Below are positions 41,460-53,190 of a stretch of 64,000 bases of DNA, one piece after another (positions within the stretch are counted from its first letter, which is position 1; every line of letters begins with the position of its first letter). Where the stretch lies: contig CAWZYM010000369.1 in assembly GCA_963966185.1 (NCBI GenBank), forward strand, positions 1,447,501-1,511,500, read 5' to 3'. Both the position numbers and the translations under genes were made by a program. Below the pieces are notes generated by a model, which was not told the DNA's origin, did no database searches, and was given only the letters and a program-made list of their open reading frames with translations. The stretch is from Rhabditoides inermis (taxonomy: Eukaryota > Nematoda > Chromadorea > Rhabditida > Rhabditidae).

Positions 41460-44267
41460 TTATTCAGTTAGTTCATCAATTAGGGAAAGGAAATCTGAGT
41501 ATGGTAGGGAATACATACTGAGCGGAATTTTATTTACAATTTCGAAGCAACGATGAGTGAAGAATGCTTTAGTTGTGTTATTTGTTGCTCTAGAAAGTGG
41601 ATAGAGTTTGTCGGAGGCGCCTCGCGTTCGGCTGGATCGCACTTGGAATAGGGCATCGACACAAAGATCAATGTCACCTCGCAACACCTTGTACACGAAC
41701 ATCACGTCTCTTCTATCTCTGCGGTGGGAAAGAGACTCTAAACCTAGACGAGCCCGCACGTGGTCACTAGACAAGTGGGAGAAGCCGCATCGATATGCTA
41801 GACGAGTTAGAAACAATGATTGGACAGATTCAAGCGTATCCTTGTCCACTTGGTAGTATGGCGAGTAAATCTCAGTGGCATATTCAAGAATAGAGCGGAC
41901 ATATATAGTGTAGGCTTGTGTGAGAACCTTCTCGTTCCGGGTGCGCAATGTGAAAAATAGAAAGTTGATTTTTTGGTTGGCCTTTTTGGCAATTGAATTG
42001 ATATGCACCCTGAACATCAGGTCTTCACACACAGTCACTCCCAGATCGGGATAGCAAGAAGGAGAGGGGACAGGGGTACCATGCAGAATGTAGGAAAATC
42101 GCGGGTTACGTTTGCCAATGTGAAGAATAGCACACTTGGAAGCACTAACAGACAACTGCCATTTGTGAGTCCACGACTCAACCTCCTTGAGGGCAGAAAG
42201 AAGAGGGGCATTTGTCGTATTGCAATCAAATATGGACAATATCTTCACATCATCGGCGAACATAAACAATTGGCAATTAGGAGGCATGCAATCTGGCAAG
42301 TCATTTATGAACATAAGAAAGAGAAGAGGGCCTAGTACAGAGCCTTGCGGCACTCCTGAGAGCACGAGTTCGAATGCGCTCTCCTGGCCCTCGACCTCGA
42401 CACACTGCACACGATCAGATAGCCATGCAGATAGCCAGCGATGCAGAAAGCCACTGATTCCGTAGCTGCCAACCTTGGTTAGCAGCTTGGGAATGGACAC
42501 GGAATCGAAAGCTTTTGCAAAATCAATATAGGCTACATCCACACACTTGCCTTGGCTTTCAGCCGTTGTTAGCTGGGACATGAACAGCAGTAGTTGCGCA
42601 GTGGTGCTTCGTTTTTCACGAAAGCCCCACTGAGCGTCAGATAGCAGTCTGTTACGGCTAAGAAAGGAAGAAATCTTGCGTTTTACCATTCGTTCCATGC
42701 ATTTTCCAAGAGAAGAAGTGAGACTGATTGGACGATAATTGCTTGGTTCACACTTTTTCCCTTTCTTGAAGATGGGCACAACACAAGCAGTTCTCCACTG
42801 ACTGGGTATTTCACCTGTCAGCATAGATTGAGAGAAAATAAGCGATAGTGGGAATGCAATGGTGGTGACAACATGCTTGATGAAAAAGGATGGGACGCCT
42901 TCTGGTGTGCGGTTCACCTTGGGTTGAAGGGCGAGTAGTGTTTTCTCGACCATCCAAGGTGAAAAGATAACTGTGGGAAGTGAGGCCTGAGTGCGCGCTG
43001 CACATTCCGGATTGCATCCGTCGTCGGTGATAAACACTGACTTGAACTGATCAGAGAGCATTTCGGCCTTGGCAGAGGGAGTGTCAGCCACCTTCGAACC
43101 ACACACCAAAGAAGGGACAGGCACATGCGAGCGGGAGTTCTTCTTCATGAAAGCGAAGAATGATTTTCTGTCATGCACAAATTTTCGCTCCTGTTTAACT
43201 CGTTCACGGCGGTGGATTTTTTCAATTCTCTTCACAACGGCTTTGTAGCGAGACGAGTTTTTCTCTCCCGCCCAGATGGATTTTTTCAGCCGGAACAAAC
43301 GAGAAATCTGCCGTGAATGCGTTTTGCGAGGAGTGAAAACGGGGACACAAACATCGATGACATTTTGAAGAATAGAGACAAATTTGTCATAGATTTGTTG
43401 GGTTGTTAGCACATGCGGTTTTAGAACATTTAGCCAATCAATGGATGACAGTATTGATTGTGCTCGGTGATAGTCCCCTCGTCTGTAAGCGATCTTTCGA
43501 TCCGCAGTCGAGAGCGAGGGGGGCACATCACTTTGCACAGAAAACAAAACATTGGAGTGATCGGACATTCCACACGATACGCTCACGTCACAAACAAAAT
43601 CGATGCGGCTGGAGCTTGAGAGAACGAGATCGAGGATTGATTTGTCACGTGTGGGCTCATCCACGTGTTGAGTCATACCAAAAGAAACCGAGAGAGATAA
43701 TAAACGTTGGCATTGCGCGCACTTGGAGACGAGGTTAGACCAATCGATGTGAGGAGCATTGAAGTCACCTGATACCACTGTTGGGTTCGGTGAAGTTGCG
43801 ATCAAACCGGCGAGACGCTCCATCAGAGGGGCAAATGATCTGGAATGTTGGTTGTGGTACACAGAAACATATCTAAAGGGGCGAGGGGTGCGAATGTCAA
43901 GACAAATATATTCTAGGTCAGAATCTGGTTCACTACACTCATGCAGTGTAATAGGAATGTTGTGCTTGGCAAATATGACAATTCCTCCTCCACGAGTGGG
44001 GGCGGAACGATCTCGCCGGAAAACTTGAAAGAGACCATGGGAAATGAAAGAATCTGTGATAGACGAATCGAACCACGTTTCACATATAGACAGAATATCA
44101 ATGTTAGAAAGTTCATAGAAATCTCTGTATACCGGAATCCGATTGCGGAGAGAGCGGGCGTTGGTCTGCGCGAACTTCAGACAGCGACGGCGGGCGACTG
44201 CTGCATCGGCTGCGGCGGCTGCTGGCTGGGCGGGCTGGTCGGCGCGCGCGGCTGTGAACGCGTCCAC
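41460..44267 (-). CDS. LINE ORF2, second copy
   Basis: The encoded protein is identical to that of 20384-23191, with all endonuclease and FADD motifs. Confidence 0.93.
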   Translation of the reverse strand: MDAFTAARADQPAQPAAAAADAAVARRRCLKFAQTNARSLRNRIPVYRDFYELSNIDILSICETWFDSSITDSFISHGLFQVFRRDRSAPTRGGGIVIFAKHNIPITLHECSEPDSDLEYICLDIRTPRPFRYVSVYHNQHSRSFAPLMERLAGLIATSPNPTVVSGDFNAPHIDWSNLVSKCAQCQRLLSLSVSFGMTQHVDEPTRDKSILDLVLSSSSRIDFVCDVSVSCGMSDHSNVLFSVQSDVPPSLSTADRKIAYRRGDYHRAQSILSSIDWLNVLKPHVLTTQQIYDKFVSILQNVIDVCVPVFTPRKTHSRQISRLFRLKKSIWAGEKNSSRYKAVVKRIEKIHRRERVKQERKFVHDRKSFFAFMKKNSRSHVPVPSLVCGSKVADTPSAKAEMLSDQFKSVFITDDGCNPECAARTQASLPTVIFSPWMVEKTLLALQPKVNRTPEGVPSFFIKHVVTTIAFPLSLIFSQSMLTGEIPSQWRTACVVPIFKKGKKCEPSNYRPISLTSSLGKCMERMVKRKISSFLSRNRLLSDAQWGFREKRSTTAQLLLFMSQLTTAESQGKCVDVAYIDFAKAFDSVSIPKLLTKVGSYGISGFLHRWLSAWLSDRVQCVEVEGQESAFELVLSGVPQGSVLGPLLFLMFINDLPDCMPPNCQLFMFADDVKILSIFDCNTTNAPLLSALKEVESWTHKWQLSVSASKCAILHIGKRNPRFSYILHGTPVPSPSCYPDLGVTVCEDLMFRVHINSIAKKANQKINFLFFTLRTRNEKVLTQAYTIYVRSILEYATEIYSPYYQVDKDTLESVQSLFLTRLAYRCGFSHLSSDHVRARLGLESLSHRRDRRDVMFVYKVLRGDIDLCVDALFQVRSSRTRGASDKLYPLSRATNNTTKAFFTHRCFEIVNKIPLSMYSLPYSDFLSLIDELTE

Positions 44268-45040
44268 GGCTGCGGCGTCTCCAGGCGCACCACCTTGAAG
44301 TTGCGCACGGTGTAGATGCGGGCTCCGGCCTTGTCGTTCTCCGAGATGGCTTGTTTCCAGGCTTGGCGGTAGACGATGCTCTCCGCGGCAGACATGTCGA
44401 GGCGGGCAGAGGTCGGCATGTTCTCCTGGCGGCTCCTCTCGTTGAAGTTCTTGAGAAACGCGAACGTCTGAGCCTCCGAGGAGAACTTGACGATCAGCGG
44501 GCGAGGTGAACGCCCATCGGGTCGAGGAAGTCCGAGGCGAAAAACCTCGACGGCGGGGGCAAGCTGCAGTTCCTCGAGGGTGGAGGCGAAGTACTCGGAG
44601 TCATCGGGGTTCTCCGGCAGGTTTTTGATGAAAACGCGCTTGCGGCGCTCGGCGTCCTCAGCCTGGTCCTTGACACCCTGCTGCACCTGCAGCACGAGGC
44701 GGGCGTTGTCGGCGGCAGAAGGCATTCCACGGGCGGCCACACTAGAGTACAGCGGCTTGTCGGTGGAGAGAATCTTGTCCAGCTTGAGAGAGATGTCGGC
44801 TAGCTTCTGTTCAAGCACAGAATACTGCTTCTGGAGCTGCTCAATCTGGATGGAGAGAGGCACAAACATCTTGTCGAAGCTCTCCTTGAGGGCTTTGTCG
44901 ATCAGCTCCACTATACGGTCATCGGTCAACTTGGGAGAAGATGAGAACAGTCCTCCCTTCTTCCTCTTGACTCCTTGTTGGGGGGCAAGCGGGGTAGCAG
45001 AGGGGGTAGCAGAGGATTGCGGCGTCTCGGATGTTGTCAT
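44177..45040 (-). CDS. LINE ORF1, second copy
   Basis: The encoded protein is identical to that of 23101-23964. Confidence 0.85.
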   Translation of the reverse strand: MTTSETPQSSATPSATPLAPQQGVKRKKGGLFSSSPKLTDDRIVELIDKALKESFDKMFVPLSIQIEQLQKQYSVLEQKLADISLKLDKILSTDKPLYSSVAARGMPSAADNARLVLQVQQGVKDQAEDAERRKRVFIKNLPENPDDSEYFASTLEELQLAPAVEVFRLGLPRPDGRSPRPLIVKFSSEAQTFAFLKNFNERSRQENMPTSARLDMSAAESIVYRQAWKQAISENDKAGARIYTVRNFKVVRLETPQPWTRSQPRAPTSPPSQQPPQPMQQSPAVAV

Positions 45041-47463
45041 TTCCCAGCGACCGCTCACTGGCGAGAAACAGTGGGGAGTGAGAAACAGTGGGGAATGAGA
45101 AACAGTGGGGAATGAAACTTAGTCAATGATATTTTGGTTGTTCAGTAATCCCACTTTAGCAAATGATTGCATTTTTCCAAGTTCTTTCATCATGTTTTTG
45201 TACGCATCTTTCGATTCGCTATCGGGAATCAAACTCCAAACTATATCTGCAGAATCTGCTTTCAATAGCTTATGTGTATGATTACCAGTCAGAACTTGAT
45301 ACCAAGCCCTAGGATCTGCACCACATTGAATCATCAAATACTCCACTTCTTTATACATCCGACCATTTCCGGCATCAATACTATTCATAGAACCTATTTC
45401 ATATTCTAATTGAGAAATTTTTTTCTGAAACTCAGTCAGTCTCTCCTCCACATCAATTTCTCGTTCTTGCATCTGTGCGATTTTAGAGTCTACCGTGGTT
45501 CGTGAACAAGCCATATAAACGTAATCAGCAATACCAGCACATTCTTTGTCTGCCTTTGTAACAAACAATTCACAAACATCGTGTGAATATTCCGTACATA
45601 TATCGCATTGTATCACCGACCACTTATCGTTTTGAACATTGCCTACGGGAACAAAATTTTTCATTCGTTTATCGCGAACTATGCAATTCTCTGAATAACA
45701 CGCACGTTCTGCTCCCGGATCTATTAGACCATCACAGTTTGCTATCAGCATATTCAACATCAGTTGCGTAGCATCCAACTCTTGTTTACACAACTTCATT
45801 GCTTTCTGTTGCAATATCAATTCATGCTTTAGTTTTTTCAACTCTTTTTTTTCTGTCCGCTTTCATTTGAAGTTCATCATCACTCACTTGAATTCCCGCT
45901 TCTGCCAAATCAAATTTGATTGCCGCACTAAACAGTGCATCTAGAATAATGTTGCACAATCCCATCAGAATATGAAGAGAACTAGGTATGATGTTTTCAG
46001 GGGGAATATCGAATAACGGCGGAAAAACCATATTATTCGCTTTGAGGCGACCATCGGATTGCATGTCAGCGAGTGTTCGGTTTACCCTTTCTTTCCCGTT
46101 GGGCAACAACAGGCCAGAAACTGTCTTCATTTTGTCTACACAGAACAAACACGGCTTAGCACACGTAGGTCATTGATGACCATAAACTGCGCACAAGAAC
46201 ATCATATCCCCTGTTATAAACGTTCTCATCAATTATATCTATATCGCTTAATTCATTAACGAGTGTTGCAATATGTGCGTACGCCTCACGTAAGGTTGCA
46301 GCGGTCTCTTCTCCTTCAAACCATGCAATTGGCAATAAATTGCGAACAGAATTAACATCTTCCTTTTTGTTACCTATCATCAAAGCAAGTTTGCATTTCG
46401 ATTTTACTCCCCCTTTATCACCCACTAGGCAAACTTGTAACTCATTGTTAAAGTCTTTCAAATTCAGTTGATCGCTATCGTACAGGCGCTGTACACGATC
46501 TATTAGTGGCCTCTTAATGTTTCTCAATGCCAGTACATTTCGCATTTGACCACCTACGTTTATTTGACTAACATCAACATTCGAATCTTCTGAATTATAT
46601 TCCTTAGCAAATTTCTTCACGGCATTCGTCCCGTGCAAAACATTAGCATTATTTTTCACTAAGATAGTTTTCATCACTTCAAATTGTTTCCATGACATGT
46701 TGGTCATCTTCTTTAAAACATATGTATCCCGAACACTCAATTTAGAAAATTGCTCGACAAGAGAATTATCAAACTTGTATGACAAATACTCATCTATCAG
46801 TAATCGCTTTTCATTTTTCTCATCGAACAGCTCAGGATCAGCTTTTCCGGTCAAATTGTTTAATAATTCATCCATCTGTTGCATTCTAACTTTCTTTGAC
46901 TTACTACATTTGAGTTCAGAAAACAACTTACTCAGCGGTTCCACTTTCTTCTCTTTCACGAGATCATCATATCTTTTTTGCAAATCAATCAATTGCTGAT
47001 CACAATCAGTAAACCTCATACCAAGCTTATAAAATTCCCGTCTACCCCTCTCCACTTCCAAAGTTAGTTGATCTATTCTCTGTCTCAACAAAGCACACAT
47101 GTTTTCAGAATCGCAAACGTCGTTACTCAACAACTCTAACTCATCATTATGATGTTTTTCGCGGTCAGAGATAATAGATTTATATCTCTCACTGTGCTCG
47201 CGCATTAACTGGTACGCGCCTCTCCTCTCCCTATCCAATTCTTCAAGAATCCTCATGTTCTCCATGTCCTTCTCTCGGATTCTTGCCATATGCTCGATCA
47301 TCACACCATTTCCACCCCGTGCTTGTGGGCGAACGCGGGCGCAATCGTCCGAAATTGACTAGGAAAACGATTCCTTCCTTTCAGACTTCCTTTTACGTTT
47401 CAATTTTTCGCTGCCACTCAGATTGAGTCTTCTCTTAGCAGAACTGAAAACGGAACAAAATGT

Positions 47464-48612
47464 TCAGTAGGGGTATCCAAGCGAAATACTGTATCGGCAC
47501 GGCCACCCTTTTTTCCTATCGCTGCGAACAATTGCAACTTCTCGCACAAGTGGGTCGCGCTTCACACGGTGCACATTGTAACCCCCGCGCGGAACAAAGT
47601 GTTTTTCAATAGAAACTTGTTTCAATATCTCGGCGATATCGTCAGGGTTCGACGCGGCGGGTACCGCAGCCATTCCCAGTCGCTTATTGTTGCGATTCTC
47701 GGCGCGCTTCGCAGCCTCAACATGGGGAACAATTCGATCATGGGCGCGATGCGCAGCCTTGTCGCGCCTACGGCAGCGGTTATGGGCGCGATTCGCAGCC
47801 TCGTCAAACTCGACATTGCGAGCATGATACGCAGCCTCACATTCCATATTAGGGGCAGACTCATAACCACATTTCATATCACAATCACTATCCCCCTCAA
47901 CACAGTTATCACTCAAGTAAGAAAAATCAAGAGCGAAAACACTCACCTTCGCCTTTCCCTTGACGATTCCACCGCGTCCATCCGCCGTCTGCCACTCGTC
48001 CGCCTTGTCCTCGCTCTCCCCACTCGCCTCGCGCTTCTTCTCCTCCTTCCCTGAACTCACATAATCAATAATTTCAATCATATATGAATGACACATTAAT
48101 TTGAATACTTTAAATCGAATCACCAACCTCTCCTAATCGTCCAGACGTTGAACAAAAGAGCGAGAGCCGGAACCCACTTGTCTAAAACGAAAAATTATAA
48201 AGATGATAGATACGAGACAACGACACTCACTCTTGACGACCGGCAACTCCTTCTTGTGCTTCTTTTTCTCTTCCTCGCTCACCGCCCTCTCGCCCGCTCG
48301 CTTGACACCTGCAATAAAAAAGTGAAATAGTAAGCGATTATTAAAATGTATCCCACCTTCGGGCGACACTCCTGCTCCTCTCGCTCCTCCATGCGCTCTT
48401 CCTCCTCCGTGACCACCGGTCAACTGTCCTTCACGTCCTCTGTACGCCGGCACACGACCTATTAAATACATACATACGTAAACTCGTGATTAAAGAAAAA
48501 GCTAACCTCCACGAACGCCGTCAGCCACCGGAGCACCCTCCCGGCGAGCCGCCCTCGCAGCCGCAGAGGCTTTTGTGGCTTTTTCATCAGCAGCAGCCTT
48601 TTTTGCTTTCAT
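47464..48612 (-). CDS. Basic Ala/Arg-rich protein, second copy
   Basis: Same model as 26388-27536, with no difference seen in the coding exons. Confidence 0.6.
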
Positions 48613-48712
48613 TTAATAGCTGAAAACATACGGTGACAAAATGATCAATCCATTTACTGCGCGCAAAATATAAACACGAACACAAGTTAAAACATAATGT
48701 TTTGTGCGAGCG

Positions 48713-48779
48713 AACGAGGAAGCGCAAGAATATGCGAGTATATTAGGGTGAAAGAGGAGGGTCAATAACATAGAAGTAA
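48713..48779. repeat. Direct repeat A, left copy, second unit
   Basis: Copy of 27637-27703; its partner lies at 52500-52566. Confidence 0.75.
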
Positions 48780-49147
48780 ACTGGTCTCCACCCCGCCAAA
48801 ACAAATTTGTATGCTCCGCAGGCGAACCATTCCATATCCACTGTAAGAAACGAATGCACGGAGAACCGCGCAAACCGTTCGGGCGCCATGCTCGCTGTGA
48901 CGCGCGCGTGGTGTCGAAAAACAGCTGATTTGAGGGTAGCTCGAATTTGTGTTTGTTTGCCGAGTTATATTACTATTATACATTTTGTTTTGTTTTATTT
49001 TGTTTCCCAATGTGATATATATTGGTTTTTTTTTCGATAATGTAACATACTGCTGTTTAGATTATATATTATATTCATGAAAAGGCCGATATTTGAAATA
49101 ATTTCGTCAACATCTATGTATGGATATCTGCATCCAATGATAAGTTT

Positions 49148-51802
49148 ATGGCTTTGTTTATAGTTTGTTACACTATGGTTTCATCGAGTTTTGAAAGACA
49201 TTTCAGAATGCGTTTTGACGCATGTGCGGCAAAGAAACGCGCAGACGAAGAAATTGCGGCTGCACATGCTGCGCGTGATGCCCGAGTGGCTGCCCGAACT
49301 GCAACTGCAACCGCACCATGGCCAATGGTAATGGAACACTGCCTTTATCGCCTAATTTCGTTCGTACAGCCTGTCCGACGTCGCAGTCTGCTACACAATG
49401 AACCATCACACACACTGGACCACTCCTACAGCAAGAAGCCCAAGGAGGAGACACCAGGTGAGTGAGTGATTCCAAGTAAGTTCCACTTACTCAACATTCA
49501 GTTGTTTCTCCCCTCACTCCACCGCTCACTCCGACCACTCCCCCGTCTCTCACTACATCCAACTCTAACGCTCCTCGCCGTCCTGGTCGCACGCCGGTGT
49601 ACTTGCTGCCCAAGCAAATCACGCACACAGTCTTGAGCCGCGGTGAGTGATAACTGTTTTAGATTTCAATTAATTATATGCTTCAGCATGCACGACACCT
49701 GGTCTGCGACACGGCCGCGAGCCTGTCTCTTCCGTTCTCCAAGAGTGCGAGCAGTCGACATCCTTCCTCACACGCCCGCTCACCTTCCCTCTCCCCCCAA
49801 CCCGCTTCGTTGACTCGGAGAGTGTTGTAGTTGAGAAGCAGAAGAACAAGGTAACCCGTTTGTTTTCATTTTATCAAATTTTGGAACCAATGCCCGTAGT
49901 ACAGTCCTACCATGGGTGCGATGATCCCGGTTTTATAACATATGTGTTCATGGTAGTATTTTGATGAAATTGTGATCAATCAATTCCAATCGGCTGTACT
50001 ATTTGAGAGGCTACCGGGATTTCATAGGCATGCTTGAAATAGCATGGGTGGTTCCATCATAACCCGCGAGTGAGTGTTCATACTTTCTCGCGTATGAAAT
50101 CCTATTATGTTGTGCTGTGGGTGGTTTATGTTAGATGTCGGATATGATTGAATCGTGAAATAATCAATGATGCCATCGATTAATCAATCAATAACCAAAT
50201 ACTAACCAAGTCAATCTATTCATCAATCAATTATTAGAACATCGAACGGCAAATTGAATTGAATGATTTGTATTTTTTTCATTTTGCAGGGTCGTTTCGA
50301 GGAGGCGACGCTGGAACCAGTGAAGGGGAGTCGCTACTGCCGGAAGGCCGACACTCTTATCAAGCGGCAACTGGATTGGAATAGGAAGCAAGCGGAGAAG
50401 TGGGCCTCCGTCATTGTGGACTTCAAGGATCCTGTTGTGCTGACGGCGACCCAACTGGGAGTGAGTCGCCACTTGGTTCATCGCGTTGATCGAAGCGTGA
50501 ACCTGATGGACCGGTGGATGAAGCCGATGCCTCCTTGTCTACCTAAGAAAAAGAAGCCCACGAAGAGAGAAGAGGAGAAAGCAGCGCTGGCCCGCTTGGA
50601 AGGATGGATCATGGAGGTGATCAGGCTGAAAATCCAAAATCGGTACCGGGACGAGAAGAAGGTGGTGTTGAGTGAGCTGAACGAAGAGATGAAGAAAGAG
50701 TTCCCCGAAGACTACGACATCTCTGTGGGCACTCTGCGTCGAGCGTTGCGTGCCATGGGCTTCCGATACAAGCGACTCAACGACCACGTCGTATTGTGTG
50801 AGCGAGCCGACCTCGTCTCCTGGCGTGGTAGATACGTGATGGCAATGAGGAGGCTGAGGGAGGAGAACGCGTTCATCGTCTGGTTGGACGAAACGTGGCT
50901 GTGGGAAGGGATGAGTCACACCATGGAGTGGCACGATGTTGTTATGTTCCGGAACCGCAAACTCGCCAAGGAGACTGGCTTCAAGTACCACCCGAAGGCG
51001 TCGACGAACCGCGGCAAGAGAGCTATTGTTTTGGGAGCGGTTTGTGAGCAGGGGATTGTGCCGAACACGTTCAAGGTGATCGATGGAGGGGAGGTGGACG
51101 ATGGTGACTATCATCGGGTGTGTGATAGTGACCTCTTCGAGGGATGGGTGCAGGGAGTGTTCATGGAGGCGCAGAAGCTGGCAGGTGGGAGGAAGGTTGT
51201 CCTGGTGATGGACAACGCCTCCTACCATTCGAGAGTGGCCGAGCGACTTCCGACCAGCCAGTGGAAGAAGCAGGAGCTCCTGGACTTCTGCGAGGACAAG
51301 AACATCGCCCTGCCCACCGACGTGAAGCTGGTCAAGAAGGTGATCAAGTCCAAGATTGATCTGTGGATTGCGCAGAATGGAGGGAGGAAGTGCGCGCAGC
51401 AGTACGTGGTCGACCAGGCGATCGCGGCAATGGGAGGGGAGGTGGTCCGCCAGCCTCTGCCAATACAATCCCATCGAGATGGTTTGGTCGGCCATGAATG
51501 GAGCAGTCAGGAAGCAGGCCAACTCGAAGATGAAGCTGGCACAGATCGGCGACCTTGCTCGCAATGTTGCCGCCTCCTTCGATGCCTCGAAGATCAGCAA
51601 GTACATCGCCCATGTGGAGGACGTGGAGAACGAGACCTGGGTGGAAGACGGCATGCAGCGCATCTTCGAGATTCGCGTCGAGGACTTTATCGGCCCGACA
51701 CTGAGCGACCTGGAGGATGACGACTCTGACTTTGGAGGCTGGGGCAGCGAGGAGGATCACGTCGACGACACCGACGCAGACGAGGAGGAGGAGGAGGAGT
51801 AG
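49148..51802 (+). pseudogene. DDE transposase gene, second copy, same frameshift
   Basis: Same five exons as 28072-30726. The break before the NPIE motif is identical (about 51446-51466). Confidence 0.85.
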
Positions 51803-52085
51803 GAGTGTGGAGGATTCGTTTTGTTTGTTTAGTCTATTTTGTTCTTGTGATTGTTTCCTTTTCGCGACATTGTTTCGCAGTTGTTTCGGGACTTATCATT
51901 CCCAATATTTATTGATTGTGATTGTGAATAAACCCATATTGATTTGCAGGTGGGGTTGAGAAACATCGGGCAATTGTCGACAGAAAGGAGAGGGGATGGT
52001 GAAAAACACACAACACAATGACGTCCGACTCACGCACTAATCGATTTCAGGCATAGCTTGTGTGGACTCTCATTCAATGCAACCA

Positions 52086-52298
52086 GTGCCCGCATGGCGC
52101 AGGCGGTAGAGCGCGCGTCTGGCAATCGAAAGCTCGCGGGTTCAATCCTCAGTGCCCAATTTTGTGTATTCGTCGATTAGTCGATATGTTCGAAGTCATG
52201 TGCGCACTTTCATTCAATGCAACCAGTGCCCGTGTGGCGCAGGCGGTAAAGCGCGCGCCTTGCAAACAAGAGGTCACGGGTTCGGTTCCCTCTACCTC
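52086..52298 (+). repeat. Pair of tRNA-like sequences, second unit
   Basis: Copies of 31010-31080 and 31150-31222. Confidence 0.55.
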
Positions 52299-52499
52299 GT
52301 TTTTCGTGACTAAGTACGCTGCCTTGGCGCACTGCCAATTGTCGGGTCCAGCGTACCGTAACCCTTAGGCACCGCCCATTCCTGGCCGATTGGAGACGAC
52401 TTTACGCTCACAAAACATCAGAAAAGATTATACAAAACTTTTGACAGCTCATCTAATCATGCGCGCGCAACGAAAATTGTCGTAATAATCGATGTTTTG

Positions 52500-52566
52500 A
52501 GTCAACGAAGATGCGCAAGAATATGCGAGTATAATAGGGTGAAAGAGGAGGTTCAAATACATAGAA
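52500..52566. repeat. Direct repeat A, right copy, second unit
   Basis: Copy of 31424-31490. Confidence 0.75.
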
Positions 52567-53190
52567 ATACGCTCACAAAACTTTTTACAACGTGTTAAAA
52601 ATGAATCACATTTTCGAAATTTTACCGAAAACTGATGTTTAGCAGTAATAATCAAGTAATATGGAAAATGAGTATCACACAATGAAAGAGCATATTCGAT
52701 TTCATAAACATACGCTCAAATAATAACAAATTGTTTCCTGAAAACACCATAACAATAAATAAACACAAATATCAAACTAGCCGAAAATCAAAATTCCCGT
52801 TTAAAAAGCGCGCCTTCGCAGAGAAAGCCCCGCCTTTTTTTCGCAGCTCCGCCCACTTCCACAGATGAACGGCGGGTAACTGGCCTCGCCTATTGTCACT
52901 ACCCCATCCCTCATGGTTTGTTGATTTTGCGAATATTGTTGTTGCGAATATTGCCCTTTCACAAAATTGTTTCGTATTCTGACTGTTCTAGTTCATGTGT
53001 GGAACAACCAGACGTTCTGGACGCGGTAGCACGACGGCGGATCGACTCACCTCGGCGAGCAGATTCCGGAAGACGGTTAGTGTTTTGTGTTTCCATTTTC
53101 CATCTCAAAGAGTTGTACAATATATTAATTTATCACATCAATTGGCGTCACATGCGCGTAGTTCATATGATAAGGGTGTGGTGAAGGGTC

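Larger units (their letters stand above)
41347..45114 (-). mobile_element. Full-length LINE, second copy
   Basis: Copy of 20271-24038, carried by the segmental duplication and not by a new insertion, because the site and flanks are the same. Confidence 0.85.
41096..47358 (-). pseudogene. Repeat-family coiled-coil gene, second copy, LINE-split
   Basis: Same structure as 20020-26282. The A8 frameshift (45845-45852) and the LINE insertion are both present, so they predate the 21-kb duplication or were copied with it. Confidence 0.7.
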